Assembly (NCBI GenBank): GCA_937996725.1
Contig: CALKUR010000074.1
Location: 1-21,958, forward strand
DNA length: 21,958 nt
Direction of reading: 5' to 3'
Source: an uncultured Dechloromonas sp.
Lineage (GTDB): Bacteria > Pseudomonadota > Gammaproteobacteria > Burkholderiales > Rhodocyclaceae
Position 1 is the stretch's first letter. Each line of letters starts with the position of its first letter. A program made the position numbers and the translations under genes. The notes beneath the pieces are model-generated. The model searched no databases. It had not been told where the DNA came from and saw only the letters and a list, made by a program, of their open reading frames with translations. Shown here piece by piece: positions 8,848 through 16,485 of the stretch.

Positions 8848-9360
8848 TCAATGATGATGGTCATGATCGTGATCTTCTTCATCAGCAAGTTCGCCAAGCA
8901 GCACGACCGCCTGTGCAATGATCGCTTCCTTGCGTCCGACGGCATCCAGATGCTCGTTGGTCTTGGCCTTCACGTTCACGTCTTTTTCCGGCAGATCCAG
9001 ATCGGCGGCGATATTCGCAATCATGGCCGGCACGTGCGGCGAGAGCTTGGGGCTCTGCGCGATCACCGTGGCATCGATATTGAGTACGCCGTAACCGGCT
9101 TCGGCCACACGGCGCATGGCTTCACGCAGTAGCATGCGGGAATCGGCCCCGGCAAACTCGGGGTCGGTATCGGGAAAATGAAAGCCGATATCGCGCAACG
9201 CCGCGCCACCTAGCAGTGCATCGGTAATCGCATGCAGCAGCACGTCGGCATCCGAATGGCCGTCCAAGCCGTGCGTATGCGGAATCTCGACGCCGCCGAT
9301 CATCAGCTTGCGTCCAGACACCAAGGCATGGATATCGTAGCCCTGTCCAATACGGATCAT
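8848..9360 (-). CDS. ispF: 2-C-methyl-D-erythritol 2,4-cyclodiphosphate synthase IspF, His-rich tail
   Basis: IspF cyclises CDP-methylerythritol 2-phosphate to MEcPP with release of CMP, the fifth step of the MEP isoprenoid pathway, as a trimer in the cytoplasm. The 170-residue protein starts [14 protein letters not shown]9, H11 and H43 (in [12 protein letters not shown]) are the expected metal ligands. [13 protein letters not shown], the family block, and [10 protein letters not shown] near the C-terminus are intact. It is about ten residues longer than E. coli IspF because it ends [11 protein letters not shown], an acidic and histidine-rich tail. AGGAG about six bases ahead of the ATG supports the start. 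It lies 16 bases after ispD. Confidence 0.97.
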   Translation of the reverse strand: MIRIGQGYDIHALVSGRKLMIGGVEIPHTHGLDGHSDADVLLHAITDALLGGAALRDIGFHFPDTDPEFAGADSRMLLREAMRRVAEAGYGVLNIDATVIAQSPKLSPHVPAMIANIAADLDLPEKDVNVKAKTNEHLDAVGRKEAIIAQAVVLLGELADEEDHDHDHHH

Positions 9361-9376
9361 GAATTGCTCCTATTTC

Positions 9377-10081
9377 CTATTGTTTGGCGGCGAGAATCAT
9401 CGACGCCAGCACTAAATCTTCGGGATAAGTCACTTTGAGATTGGTCAGGCTGCCGCTGACCAGGCGGGGCCGCTGACCCGATCGCTCGATGGCCGAGGCT
9501 TCATCGGTAATCGTCGAAAGATCATCAACGGATAATGCTGCCTGCAATGGACCGATCCGGAACATCTGCGGGGTCTGCGCCTGCCAGAGCTGGCGGCGAT
9601 CAATCGTGGCTTCGACCCGAGTCTCCGGATCGGCGCGCTTCACCGTATCGGCGACCGGAATCGCCAGTAGGCCACCGACCGGATCATCGATCAGGGTATC
9701 GATCAGACGCGTCAATTGTTCCACTGCCAGACAGGGGCGCGCGGCATCGTGTACCAGCACCCAGTCTTCATTCTCTACTTTAATATATTTCTTTAACCAG
9801 TTGATTCCATTGATTACACTGTCGGCGCGCGTCGCACCGCCTTCACGGACTATGCAGATGCGATCCGCACCTACGGTCGGCAAACAGGCCGCACCCCAAG
9901 CTGTATCGTCCGGCGCCAACACCACCACAATCTGCTCGATACGGGCATCGGCCAGCAAGGCTTGCAGCGTATGCCAGATCAGTGGGGCACCCTGCAGCGG
10001 CAGATACTGCTTGGGCGTACCACCGCCGAAACGGCTGCCGGTGCCGGCCGCCGGAATCACGGCAAAAGTTCGTCTGGACAT
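9377..10081 (-). CDS. ispD: 2-C-methyl-D-erythritol 4-phosphate cytidylyltransferase IspD
   Basis: IspD transfers CMP from CTP to methylerythritol 4-phosphate, the third MEP-pathway step. The 234-residue protein has the nucleotide-binding N-terminus PAAGTGSRFGGGTPKQYLPL (residues 10-29), RADSV at 85-89, VHDAARPC near 110-117, and TDEASAIE then LVSGSLTNLKVTYPEDL near the end, all typical. Codons for residues about 88-105 lie in a markedly AT-rich stretch (9766-9819), although the protein remains in register with the family. The gene heads ispD-ispF-tsaB-rimI-udg and diverges from mfd across 92 bases. Only a GGGG close to the ATG resembles a ribosome site. Confidence 0.96.
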   Translation of the reverse strand: MSRRTFAVIPAAGTGSRFGGGTPKQYLPLQGAPLIWHTLQALLADARIEQIVVVLAPDDTAWGAACLPTVGADRICIVREGGATRADSVINGINWLKKYIKVENEDWVLVHDAARPCLAVEQLTRLIDTLIDDPVGGLLAIPVADTVKRADPETRVEATIDRRQLWQAQTPQMFRIGPLQAALSVDDLSTITDEASAIERSGQRPRLVSGSLTNLKVTYPEDLVLASMILAAKQ

Positions 10082-10126
10082 GCCCCAATTCTATCAGCCC
10101 ACTATCGGATCCGCCTTGGCGCGCCC

Positions 10127-10132
10127 TATAAT
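10127..10132 (+). promoter_or_regulatory. Consensus -10 box for mfd
   Basis: A perfect TATAAT lies 41 bases before the mfd ATG in the gap between ispD and mfd. At 16-18 bases upstream there is no good -35 (sequences such as TATCGG at 10103-10108), so an activator or another feature may be needed. Transcription would start near 10139, just before the hairpin at 10141-10160. Confidence 0.5.
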
Positions 10133-10140
10133 CTCGGGCT

Positions 10141-10160
10141 TGCCGGCGGTTCTGCCGGCA
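10141..10160 (+). promoter_or_regulatory. Perfect leader hairpin in the mfd 5' UTR
   Basis: TGCCGGC (10141-10147), loop GGTTCT (10148-10153) and GCCGGCA (10154-10160) form a perfect 7-bp stem. It would sit at or a few bases from the 5' end of the mRNA if transcription starts from the TATAAT upstream, and 13 bases before the mfd ATG. A stem at the 5' end can shield mRNA from decay or limit ribosome access. It is not followed by a T-run, so it is not a terminator. Confidence 0.45.
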
Positions 10161-10173
10161 TCCAGAAATCTGT

Positions 10174-13100
10174 ATGCCTAACGACGTAGCTCCTGCATTG
10201 CCACTGCTGCCCACCCTACCCGCCGGAATCATCCCCCAGCGGCTGCCGGATATCGGCCAGCGCCACGTGATGCCTGCACTGCCACCGGGCGCCCAAAGCC
10301 TGCTGATCGCCCAACTGGCGGCGCAGAAAACGCGCCCACTCATCGTTGTCTTTACGGCGGATGCGCTGGAGCGCCAACGTCTGTTCGAAGAACTGCAGTG
10401 GTTATTGCCAGACACCCAGATCCGCCAGCTGCCCGACTGGGAAACGCTGCCGTACGATCCGTTCTCGCCGCACCACGACCTCATTTCCGAGCGTCTGGCG
10501 ACCCTATCGGCTCTGCAACGGCGCGAGTGCGACATTCTCTTAGTCGCCGTCCAGACCGCGCTGCATCGCTTCACGCCACCGGCCTTCCTGGCTGCACACT
10601 CCTTCAGTTTCAGTCAGAAACAGGCGCTGGACGAGGCCGCACTGCGCGCCCAACTCGGTCTGGCCGGCTATCAGGCCGTCACCAACGTCATCTCGCCGGG
10701 CGAGTTTTCCATTCGCGGCGGCCTGATCGATCTCTTCCCCATGGGCAGCGCCTTGCCGTTCCGACTCGATCTCTTCGACCGCGAGATCGAAAGCATCAAG
10801 ACCTTTGACGTCGACACCCAGCGCACGCTCTACCCGGTTAACGAGATTCAGCTATTACCCGCGCGCGAATTTCCTACCGACGACCGTAGCCGCACCCTCT
10901 TCCGTCAACGCTTCCGAGAAGTCTTCGAAGGTGACCCGGCCAAAACCGGCATCTACCGGGATGTTTCTCAGGGCACGCCACCCGCCGGCATCGAGTATTA
11001 CCTGCCGCTTTTCTTTGAGGAAGGCGACACCGGCACGCTGATGGATTACCTACGCCCGGCCGGCGATGTCGCCCCGGATAACGCCCCCCTGGTGTTATTC
11101 ACCACGGACCTGAGCCCGGCCGTCCAGCATTTCTGGCAAGAAGTCCGCTCGCGCTACACGCTTCATCGCGGCGATAAGGCGCGACCGCTCATGCCGCCGG
11201 AAGAACTATTCCTGAGTGAAGAAAGTTTCTTCGCCGAATGCCGCCAGATGCCCCGACTCATGCTGGGCGAAGCGACCACTGACGATGCCGTGGCCGCACT
11301 GCCGCCGATCAGCCTGGACCGTCGTAGCGAAGATCCGCTCAGCGCCTTCCGGGCATTTCTCGATAAGCATGTCGGCAAAACGATTGTCATGGCCGAAACG
11401 CCGGGGCGGCGCGAAAGCATCCTCACCTTGTTACAAGAAGGTGGTCTGGCCGTACGTGTGGCCGAGTCTTTCAGTGAGGCGCTATGGGCCGACGATCGTC
11501 TCATGCTCATCACCGGCGCGCTGCACTATGGCTGGCAGATGCCGGGCCTGGCGCTGGTCACCGAATCCGAACTCTTTGCCGGAACGCCTCGCCGCAAGAA
11601 GCAGGCACGCAAGAAATCCGGCGTCGATAACTGGTTGCGCGATCTCACCGAACTTCGCATCGGTGACCCGGTCGTACACGAAACCCACGGCGTGGCCCGT
11701 TATCAAGGATTGACCCACCTCGATCTCGGCGACGGCGATACCGAATTCATGACGCTCGAGTTCGCTAATGAAGCGAAGCTCTACGTCCCTGTGTCGCAAA
11801 TGCATCTGATTAGCCGCTACTCGGGTGGCGATCCGGATCATGCACCGATCCACACGCTGGGCAGCGGCCAATGGGAAAAAGCCAAGCGCAAGGCCGCGCT
11901 GCAGGCACGTGATACCGCGGCCGAACTGCTGGCGCTGTATGCCACACGCGCCGCCCGCCAAGGCCACGCCTTCGAATGGACCGAAAACGATTACGAACGC
12001 TTCGCCGATGGTTTCGGCTTTGAAGAAACCGTGGATCAGGCCGTTGCCATCGATGCCGTCCTCTCCGATATGCGCTCCGGCCAACCCATGGATCGTCTCG
12101 TCTGCGGCGATGTCGGTTTCGGTAAAACCGAAGTGGCCCTACGCGCTGCCTTCGCGGCCGTCGCCGGCGGTAAACAGGTGGCCGTGCTTTGTCCGACGAC
12201 GCTGCTCTGCGAACAACACGCCGACAACTTCCGCAACCGCTTCGCCGACTGGCCCGTCAAGGTCGTGGAACTCTCGCGCTTCCGCACCGCCAAAGAAAGC
12301 CAGGCGGCACTCGATGAGATGGCCGATGGTCGTGCCGATATCGTCATCGGCACGCACCGGTTGATTCAGAACGATGTGAAATTCGCCCGACTCGGCCTAC
12401 TCATCATCGACGAAGAGCACCGCTTCGGCGTCAAACAGAAGGAACAGCTCAAGGCGCTGCGTGCCGAAGTCGATGTGCTAACGCTCACCGCGACGCCTAT
12501 TCCACGCACGCTCGCCATGTCGCTCGAGGGCCTGCGTGACTTTTCGGTCATCGCCACGGCACCGCAGAAGCGCCTGGCGATTAAAACCTTTGTGCATACC
12601 TTGTCCGACGGCATCATCCGCGAAGCTGTCCTGCGTGAACTCAATCGTGGTGGCCAGGTCTACTTCCTGCATAACGAAGTCGATACCATCGAAAATATGC
12701 GCGACCGCCTGGTCAAACTGGTGCCCGAAGCGCGCATTGTCATCGGTCACGGCCAGATGAACGAGCGGGAGCTCGAAAGCGTCATGCGCGACTTCACGCA
12801 GCAACGCGCCAACGTGCTGCTCTGTACCACGATCATTGAAACCGGCATCGACAACCCGCACGCCAACACGATTCTGATCAACCGCGCCGACAAGTTCGGT
12901 CTGGCACAGTTACACCAGCTGCGCGGCCGCGTCGGTCGTTCGCACCATCAGGCCTACGCCTATCTGATGGTCCAGGACATGAAGGGCCTGACCAAAGCCG
13001 CCAAACAGCGCCTCGAAGCCATCCAGATGATGGAAGAACTGGGATCCGGTTTTTATCTGGCCATGCACGATCTCGAGATCCGCGGTGCCGGCGAAGTGCT

Positions 13101-13689
13101 CGGCGATTCACAATCCGGCGAGATCCAGGAAGTCGGCTTCGCCCTCTTCACCGAAATGCTTAACCGCGCGGTCAAAGCCATGAAGGCCGGTGAAACGCCG
13201 GACCTGGAGCAACCACTGGGCATCGGCACCGAAATTAATCTGCGTGTACCGGCATTGCTGCCCGACACCTACTGCCCGGACGTGCACGAGCGCCTTAACC
13301 TCTACAAGCGGCTCTCCAACAGCGACAACGCCGACGAACTCGCGCTGCTACAGGAAGAACTCATCGACCGTTTCGGTGCGCTACCACCACAGACCGAATC
13401 GCTGCTCGCTACCCACCAGATCCGCCTACAGGCCGACCGCTGGGGCATGACCAAGGTCGACATCAACCAGGACCAGATCCTCGTCCAGTTCGGCCCCAAA
13501 ACGCCTGCCGACCCCATGACCCTGCTCTGGCTCATCCAGAATCGGCGGGACATGAAACTCGCCGGGCAGGATAGAATTATTCTTTCGCGGCATATGCCGG
13601 CGCTCAGCCAGCGCATTCAGGTCTTCCGCGAACTTTGCGCGCTGCTGGAGAAAACGCCGGCCGAGCTCGCAAAGGCGGCAAAAAACTAA
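10174..13689 (+). CDS. mfd: Transcription-repair coupling factor Mfd
   Basis: Mfd displaces RNA polymerase stalled at lesions using ATP-driven translocation and recruits UvrA for nucleotide-excision repair. At 1171 residues it is full length (E. coli 1148). Domains in order: UvrB-like N-terminal region (DWETLPYDPFSPH near residue 88, then SPGEFSIRGGLIDLFP near 174-189); RNA polymerase interaction domain around 490-550 (RIGDPVVHETHGVARYQGL); then a RecG-like motor with Walker A GDVGFGKTE near 645 and DEEH near 746, and motif VI LHQLRGRVGR near 911-920; and the C-terminal TRCF domain. No strong ribosome site precedes the ATG; the leader carries a hairpin instead. aroG follows after 26 bases. 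Confidence 0.98.
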   Translation: MPNDVAPALPLLPTLPAGIIPQRLPDIGQRHVMPALPPGAQSLLIAQLAAQKTRPLIVVFTADALERQRLFEELQWLLPDTQIRQLPDWETLPYDPFSPHHDLISERLATLSALQRRECDILLVAVQTALHRFTPPAFLAAHSFSFSQKQALDEAALRAQLGLAGYQAVTNVISPGEFSIRGGLIDLFPMGSALPFRLDLFDREIESIKTFDVDTQRTLYPVNEIQLLPAREFPTDDRSRTLFRQRFREVFEGDPAKTGIYRDVSQGTPPAGIEYYLPLFFEEGDTGTLMDYLRPAGDVAPDNAPLVLFTTDLSPAVQHFWQEVRSRYTLHRGDKARPLMPPEELFLSEESFFAECRQMPRLMLGEATTDDAVAALPPISLDRRSEDPLSAFRAFLDKHVGKTIVMAETPGRRESILTLLQEGGLAVRVAESFSEALWADDRLMLITGALHYGWQMPGLALVTESELFAGTPRRKKQARKKSGVDNWLRDLTELRIGDPVVHETHGVARYQGLTHLDLGDGDTEFMTLEFANEAKLYVPVSQMHLISRYSGGDPDHAPIHTLGSGQWEKAKRKAALQARDTAAELLALYATRAARQGHAFEWTENDYERFADGFGFEETVDQAVAIDAVLSDMRSGQPMDRLVCGDVGFGKTEVALRAAFAAVAGGKQVAVLCPTTLLCEQHADNFRNRFADWPVKVVELSRFRTAKESQAALDEMADGRADIVIGTHRLIQNDVKFARLGLLIIDEEHRFGVKQKEQLKALRAEVDVLTLTATPIPRTLAMSLEGLRDFSVIATAPQKRLAIKTFVHTLSDGIIREAVLRELNRGGQVYFLHNEVDTIENMRDRLVKLVPEARIVIGHGQMNERELESVMRDFTQQRANVLLCTTIIETGIDNPHANTILINRADKFGLAQLHQLRGRVGRSHHQAYAYLMVQDMKGLTKAAKQRLEAIQMMEELGSGFYLAMHDLEIRGAGEVLGDSQSGEIQEVGFALFTEMLNRAVKAMKAGETPDLEQPLGIGTEINLRVPALLPDTYCPDVHERLNLYKRLSNSDNADELALLQEELIDRFGALPPQTESLLATHQIRLQADRWGMTKVDINQDQILVQFGPKTPADPMTLLWLIQNRRDMKLAGQDRIILSRHMPALSQRIQVFRELCALLEKTPAELAKAAKN

Positions 13690-13715
13690 TCAGCATTTAG
13701 ACAGCGGATCCGATC

Positions 13716-14798
13716 ATGACTCACAGCGCCCATCAGCCCATCAGCAACCTGCACATTGCATCCTTTGATCCGATGCCGACGCCGGAGGCTATCCAGGCCC
13801 AACTACCGCTAAGCGCTAAAGCCGCCGCAACCGTCTCCGAAGGTCGCGCCCAACTCATCGATATCCTCGAACACCAGGATCCGCGCCCCTTCGTCGTCGT
13901 CGGCCCCTGCTCGATCCACGATCCGGTCGCTGGCTTGGACTATGCCCGCCGACTCAAGACCCTGGCCGACGAGGTCGCCGATTCGCTGATGATCATCATG
14001 CGCGTTTACTTCGAAAAGCCGCGTACCACCGTCGGCTGGAAGGGTTACATCAACGATCCGGACATGGACGATTCTTTCAAGGTCGACGCCGGCATGGCCA
14101 AGGCCCGGGAGTTCCTGCTGGCCGTCAACGAACTCGGCCTACCGGCCGGCACCGAAGCGCTGGATCCGATTTCGCCGCAGTATCTGGGCGACCTCATCGC
14201 CTGGAACGCCATTGGCGCCCGTACCACCGAATCACAGACACACCGCGAGATGTCGTCGGGCCTCTCAACGCCGGTCGGCTTCAAGAACGGTACCAATGGC
14301 GACCTGTCGATCGCCATCAACGCGATTCTCTCGGCCAGCCGTCCACATAGCTTCCTGGGCATCAATAGCGACGGCCGCGTCGCCATCGTGCGCACCAAGG
14401 GCAACCCCTACGGGCACATCGTGCTGCGCGGTGGCGATGGTCGTCCGAACTACGATACCGTCTCGGTCACGCTGGCCGAGAACGCCATGACCAAGGCCAA
14501 ACTGCTGCCGAATGTCATCGTCGACTGCTCGCACGCCAACAGCAACAAGAACCCGGATCTGCAACCGCTGGTCATGGCCGACGTCATCAGCCAAATCGTC
14601 GCCGGCAACAAGAACATCACCGGTCTAATGATCGAATCGAATCTCGTCGCCGGCAATCAGCCGATTCTGGCGGATCGCAGCAAGATGACCTACGGCTGCT
14701 CGGTCACCGACGCCTGCGTTAATTGGCCAACCACCGAAGAGATGATCCGTGATGCCGCCAAGCGTCTGCGTCCGATCCTTGATACCCGTAAAGGCTGA
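13716..14798 (+). CDS. aroG: 3-deoxy-7-phosphoheptulonate (DAHP) synthase, type I
   Basis: This enzyme condenses phosphoenolpyruvate and erythrose 4-phosphate to DAHP, the first step of the shikimate pathway. The 360-residue length fits the AroF/G/H family (about 350). Conserved features are the metal-ligand cysteine C65 in VVGPCSIHDP, MRVYFEKPRTTVGWKG, the active-site GARTTESQTHRE and PVGFKNGTNG, and VDCSHANSNK near residue 268. The regulatory type (Phe, Tyr or Trp sensitive) cannot be read safely from these motifs, so the symbol is the generic one for the family. Start context: GGAT about 8 bases ahead of the ATG. serB follows after three bases, so they are co-transcribed and probably coupled. 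Confidence 0.94.
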   Translation: MTHSAHQPISNLHIASFDPMPTPEAIQAQLPLSAKAAATVSEGRAQLIDILEHQDPRPFVVVGPCSIHDPVAGLDYARRLKTLADEVADSLMIIMRVYFEKPRTTVGWKGYINDPDMDDSFKVDAGMAKAREFLLAVNELGLPAGTEALDPISPQYLGDLIAWNAIGARTTESQTHREMSSGLSTPVGFKNGTNGDLSIAINAILSASRPHSFLGINSDGRVAIVRTKGNPYGHIVLRGGDGRPNYDTVSVTLAENAMTKAKLLPNVIVDCSHANSNKNPDLQPLVMADVISQIVAGNKNITGLMIESNLVAGNQPILADRSKMTYGCSVTDACVNWPTTEEMIRDAAKRLRPILDTRKG

Positions 14799-14801
14799 TC
14801 G

Positions 14802-15662
14802 ATGAACGACCTGGTCGTCTTCGGCGGGCCCGTGCCCACCTACCTGATCGAATCGATCCAGACGCAACTCAAGCCGGCTGCGGTCAAACCACAAGGGGTA
14901 CAGGCGATCCGCTTTACGGGCGTTCAGGCGGCCAACGCCGCCGATGTCCCAGAATCGATTCGCCATGGCCTCGCCAATGAACAACTGGACTGGGCAGTCG
15001 TGCCCGCTGGCCGCACGCTCAATGACTTCAAGCTGATCGTCTTCGATATGGATTCGACGCTGATCAATATCGAATGCATCGACGAGCTGGCCGATTTTGC
15101 CGGTCGTAAAGCCGAAGTCTCGGAAATCACCGAAGCCGCCATGCGCGGCGAGATGGATTATCGCGATAGCCTGAAAAAACGCGTCGCCGTCTTAGCCGGT
15201 CTCAATGCGCGCGTGCTGGCGCGGGTCTTTTCCGAGCGACTGCTGTTAAATCCGGGGGCACGCGAGCTGCTCGATGCATTACAGAACGCCAACATTCACA
15301 CCGCTCTGCTCTCCGGCGGCTTTACCTATTTCACGGAACGTCTGCGTATCGAACTCGGACTGGACTTTGCCACCTCCAACGAACTGGAAATCGTTGGTGG
15401 CAAACTCACCGGTCGAGTCGTTGGCGACATCGTCGATGCCCAGGCCAAGGCTGATACATTGCGGGGACTGACCCAAGAATTCGGACTCAGCCAGGATCAG
15501 GTGATGGCCGTCGGTGATGGCGCCAATGATTTACTGATGATGGCGGCTGCCGGCACCTCGGTGGCGTATCACGCCAAACCGGCCACACAAGCCAAAGCCG
15601 TCCACGCCATCAATCATGGCGGGCTCGACGGCATTTTGAATCTCTACCCGCCGCAATCATAG
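14802..15662 (+). CDS. serB: Phosphoserine phosphatase SerB
   Basis: SerB hydrolyses O-phosphoserine to serine, the last step of the phosphorylated serine pathway. The 286-residue protein has an N-terminal ACT-like region (about 1-70) and a HAD phosphatase domain: motif I DMDSTLINIECIDELA with nucleophile D82 and D84, motif II LLSGGFTYF near 170, and motif III GDGANDLLMM near 240. An AAAGG ribosome site inside the 3' end of aroG sits seven bases ahead of the ATG. It is the last gene of the mfd-aroG-serB run and converges on the DUF2789 gene with 18 bases between. Confidence 0.97.
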   Translation: MNDLVVFGGPVPTYLIESIQTQLKPAAVKPQGVQAIRFTGVQAANAADVPESIRHGLANEQLDWAVVPAGRTLNDFKLIVFDMDSTLINIECIDELADFAGRKAEVSEITEAAMRGEMDYRDSLKKRVAVLAGLNARVLARVFSERLLLNPGARELLDALQNANIHTALLSGGFTYFTERLRIELGLDFATSNELEIVGGKLTGRVVGDIVDAQAKADTLRGLTQEFGLSQDQVMAVGDGANDLLMMAAAGTSVAYHAKPATQAKAVHAINHGGLDGILNLYPPQS

Positions 15663-15663
15663 C

Positions 15664-15690
15664 GGCGCGTAGGCTTGCGCTTAGCGCGCC
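15664..15690. other. Imperfect GC hairpin at the serB/DUF2789 convergence
   Basis: GGCGCG (15664-15669) pairs with CGCGCC (15685-15690), and TA/TA can extend the stem past a single-base bulge. It spans the gap after the serB stop and the last codons of the DUF2789 gene. No T-run follows on either strand, so intrinsic termination is not shown; it may mark the shared 3' end of both transcripts. Confidence 0.3.
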
Positions 15691-15920
15691 TCGCGCAGTC
15701 GCGCGTTCAGTTCGTCGACCACTTCAGCCCAGTCGGCATCGTCTTCGATTTCTTCGGCCAAAAAGGTCGCCTGTGATGCCGTCCAGAAAGACGCCTCATG
15801 CAATAGGCAATGATCTGGCAACGGGCGGTGAAACTCGATGAAAGCATCGACCTCTGCCGTCTCGCTGGGTAGACCCAGTTGTTTGAACAGGTTGTTGATC
15901 GAGTGAATCGGGGTTTCCAT
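15681..15920 (-). CDS. DUF2789 family protein, last gene of the isc operon
   Basis: The 79-residue product, starting METPIHSINNLFKQLGLPS, has the pattern I recall for DUF2789: an N-terminal helix, FIEFHRPLPDHCLLHEASFW, then FLAEEIEDDADWAEVVDEL. It is acidic, soluble and lacks cysteines apart from one (in DHCLL), so it is not itself a cluster-binding protein. No function is known to me. The start at 15920 has a strong GGAGG (15929-15933) eight bases upstream. A longer reading from 15947 would add nine residues and overlap the iscX stop as ATGA, but its GAGG is only one base away. It follows iscX by 23 bases on the same strand, so it is probably co-transcribed with isc. Confidence 0.82.
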   Translation of the reverse strand: METPIHSINNLFKQLGLPSETAEVDAFIEFHRPLPDHCLLHEASFWTASQATFLAEEIEDDADWAEVVDELNARLREAR

Positions 15921-15928
15921 GGAAGCCA

Positions 15929-15933
15929 CCTCC
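15929..15933 (-). promoter_or_regulatory. Ribosome site GGAGG deciding the DUF2789 start
   Basis: GGAGG on the minus strand, eight bases before the ATG at 15920-15918, is one of the strongest ribosome sites in the window. It favours the shorter start over the upstream ATG that overlaps the iscX stop. Confidence 0.65.
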
Positions 15934-15943
15934 AGTTGATTAC

Positions 15944-16141
15944 TCATACCTCATCTATCCAACACTGTTGGATTGCCTCAAGGATACGCTCACCACACCG
16001 TTTTGGATCATCATCGAATTCCGGTAATGCCTCAACCCAGTTCATCAGATCGACAAAATTGATCTTGGTCGGATCCTGATTCGGATGCGCTTCGATCAGC
16101 GCTTCGGCGATTTCCAGCGTGTCGGTCCACTTCAGTCCCAT
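15944..16141 (-). CDS. iscX: Fe-S assembly protein IscX
   Basis: IscX (YfhJ) is a small acidic protein that binds IscS and iron and modulates cluster assembly. The 65-residue product opens MGLKWTDTLEIAEALIEAHP and keeps the FVDLMNWV and FDDDPKRC.ERILEAIQQCWIDE segments, almost the E. coli length (66) and pattern. It starts two bases after the fdx stop, in its usual place at the 3' end of the isc operon. Its stop lies within an ATGA that could also start a longer form of the DUF2789 protein. Confidence 0.97.
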   Translation of the reverse strand: MGLKWTDTLEIAEALIEAHPNQDPTKINFVDLMNWVEALPEFDDDPKRCGERILEAIQQCWIDEV

Positions 16142-16143
16142 AA

Positions 16144-16485
16144 TCAGCGTTTCCCTTCCCGTGTCATATTGATCGAATACTTGGGAATTTCAACCACCAG
16201 CGGCGTTGCCGCCACGATGGCCTGACACGACAAGCGAGATTCCGGCTCTAGGCCCCAGGCCTTGTCGAGGAGATCTTCTTCCAGCTCTTCCGGTTCATTC
16301 AGCGAGTTATACCCCTCGCGCACGACCACGTGACACGTCGTACAGGCGCAAGAGCATTCACAGGCGTGCTCGATCTCGATGCCGTTTTCTAGCAGGGTCT
16401 CGCAGATCGATACCCCCTCCGGGGCCTCCAGGATCGCACCATCCGGGCAATACTCCGGGTGCGGCAATACGGTCAGCTTGGTCAT
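16144..16485 (-). CDS. fdx: ISC-type 2Fe-2S ferredoxin
   Basis: Fdx donates electrons to IscU during cluster formation, reducing sulfane sulfur or joining 2Fe-2S units. The 113-residue protein is of adrenodoxin type. Cluster ligands are C42, C48, C51 (in [12 protein letters not shown]) and C87 (SRLSCQ); C44 and C46 are additional cysteines typical of IscFdx. Length matches E. coli Fdx (111). The ATG overlaps the hscA stop as ATGA (16482-16485), so the two are coupled. Confidence 0.97.
   Translation of the reverse strand: MTKLTVLPHPEYCPDGAILEAPEGVSICETLLENGIEIEHACECSCACTTCHVVVREGYNSLNEPEELEEDLLDKAWGLEPESRLSCQAIVAATPLVVEIPKYSINMTREGKR

Noticed and set aside
15664..15690. Intrinsic terminator between serB and the DUF2789 gene
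   Set aside because: The stem is imperfect and no T-run follows on either strand, so it is listed only as a hairpin and not called a terminator.
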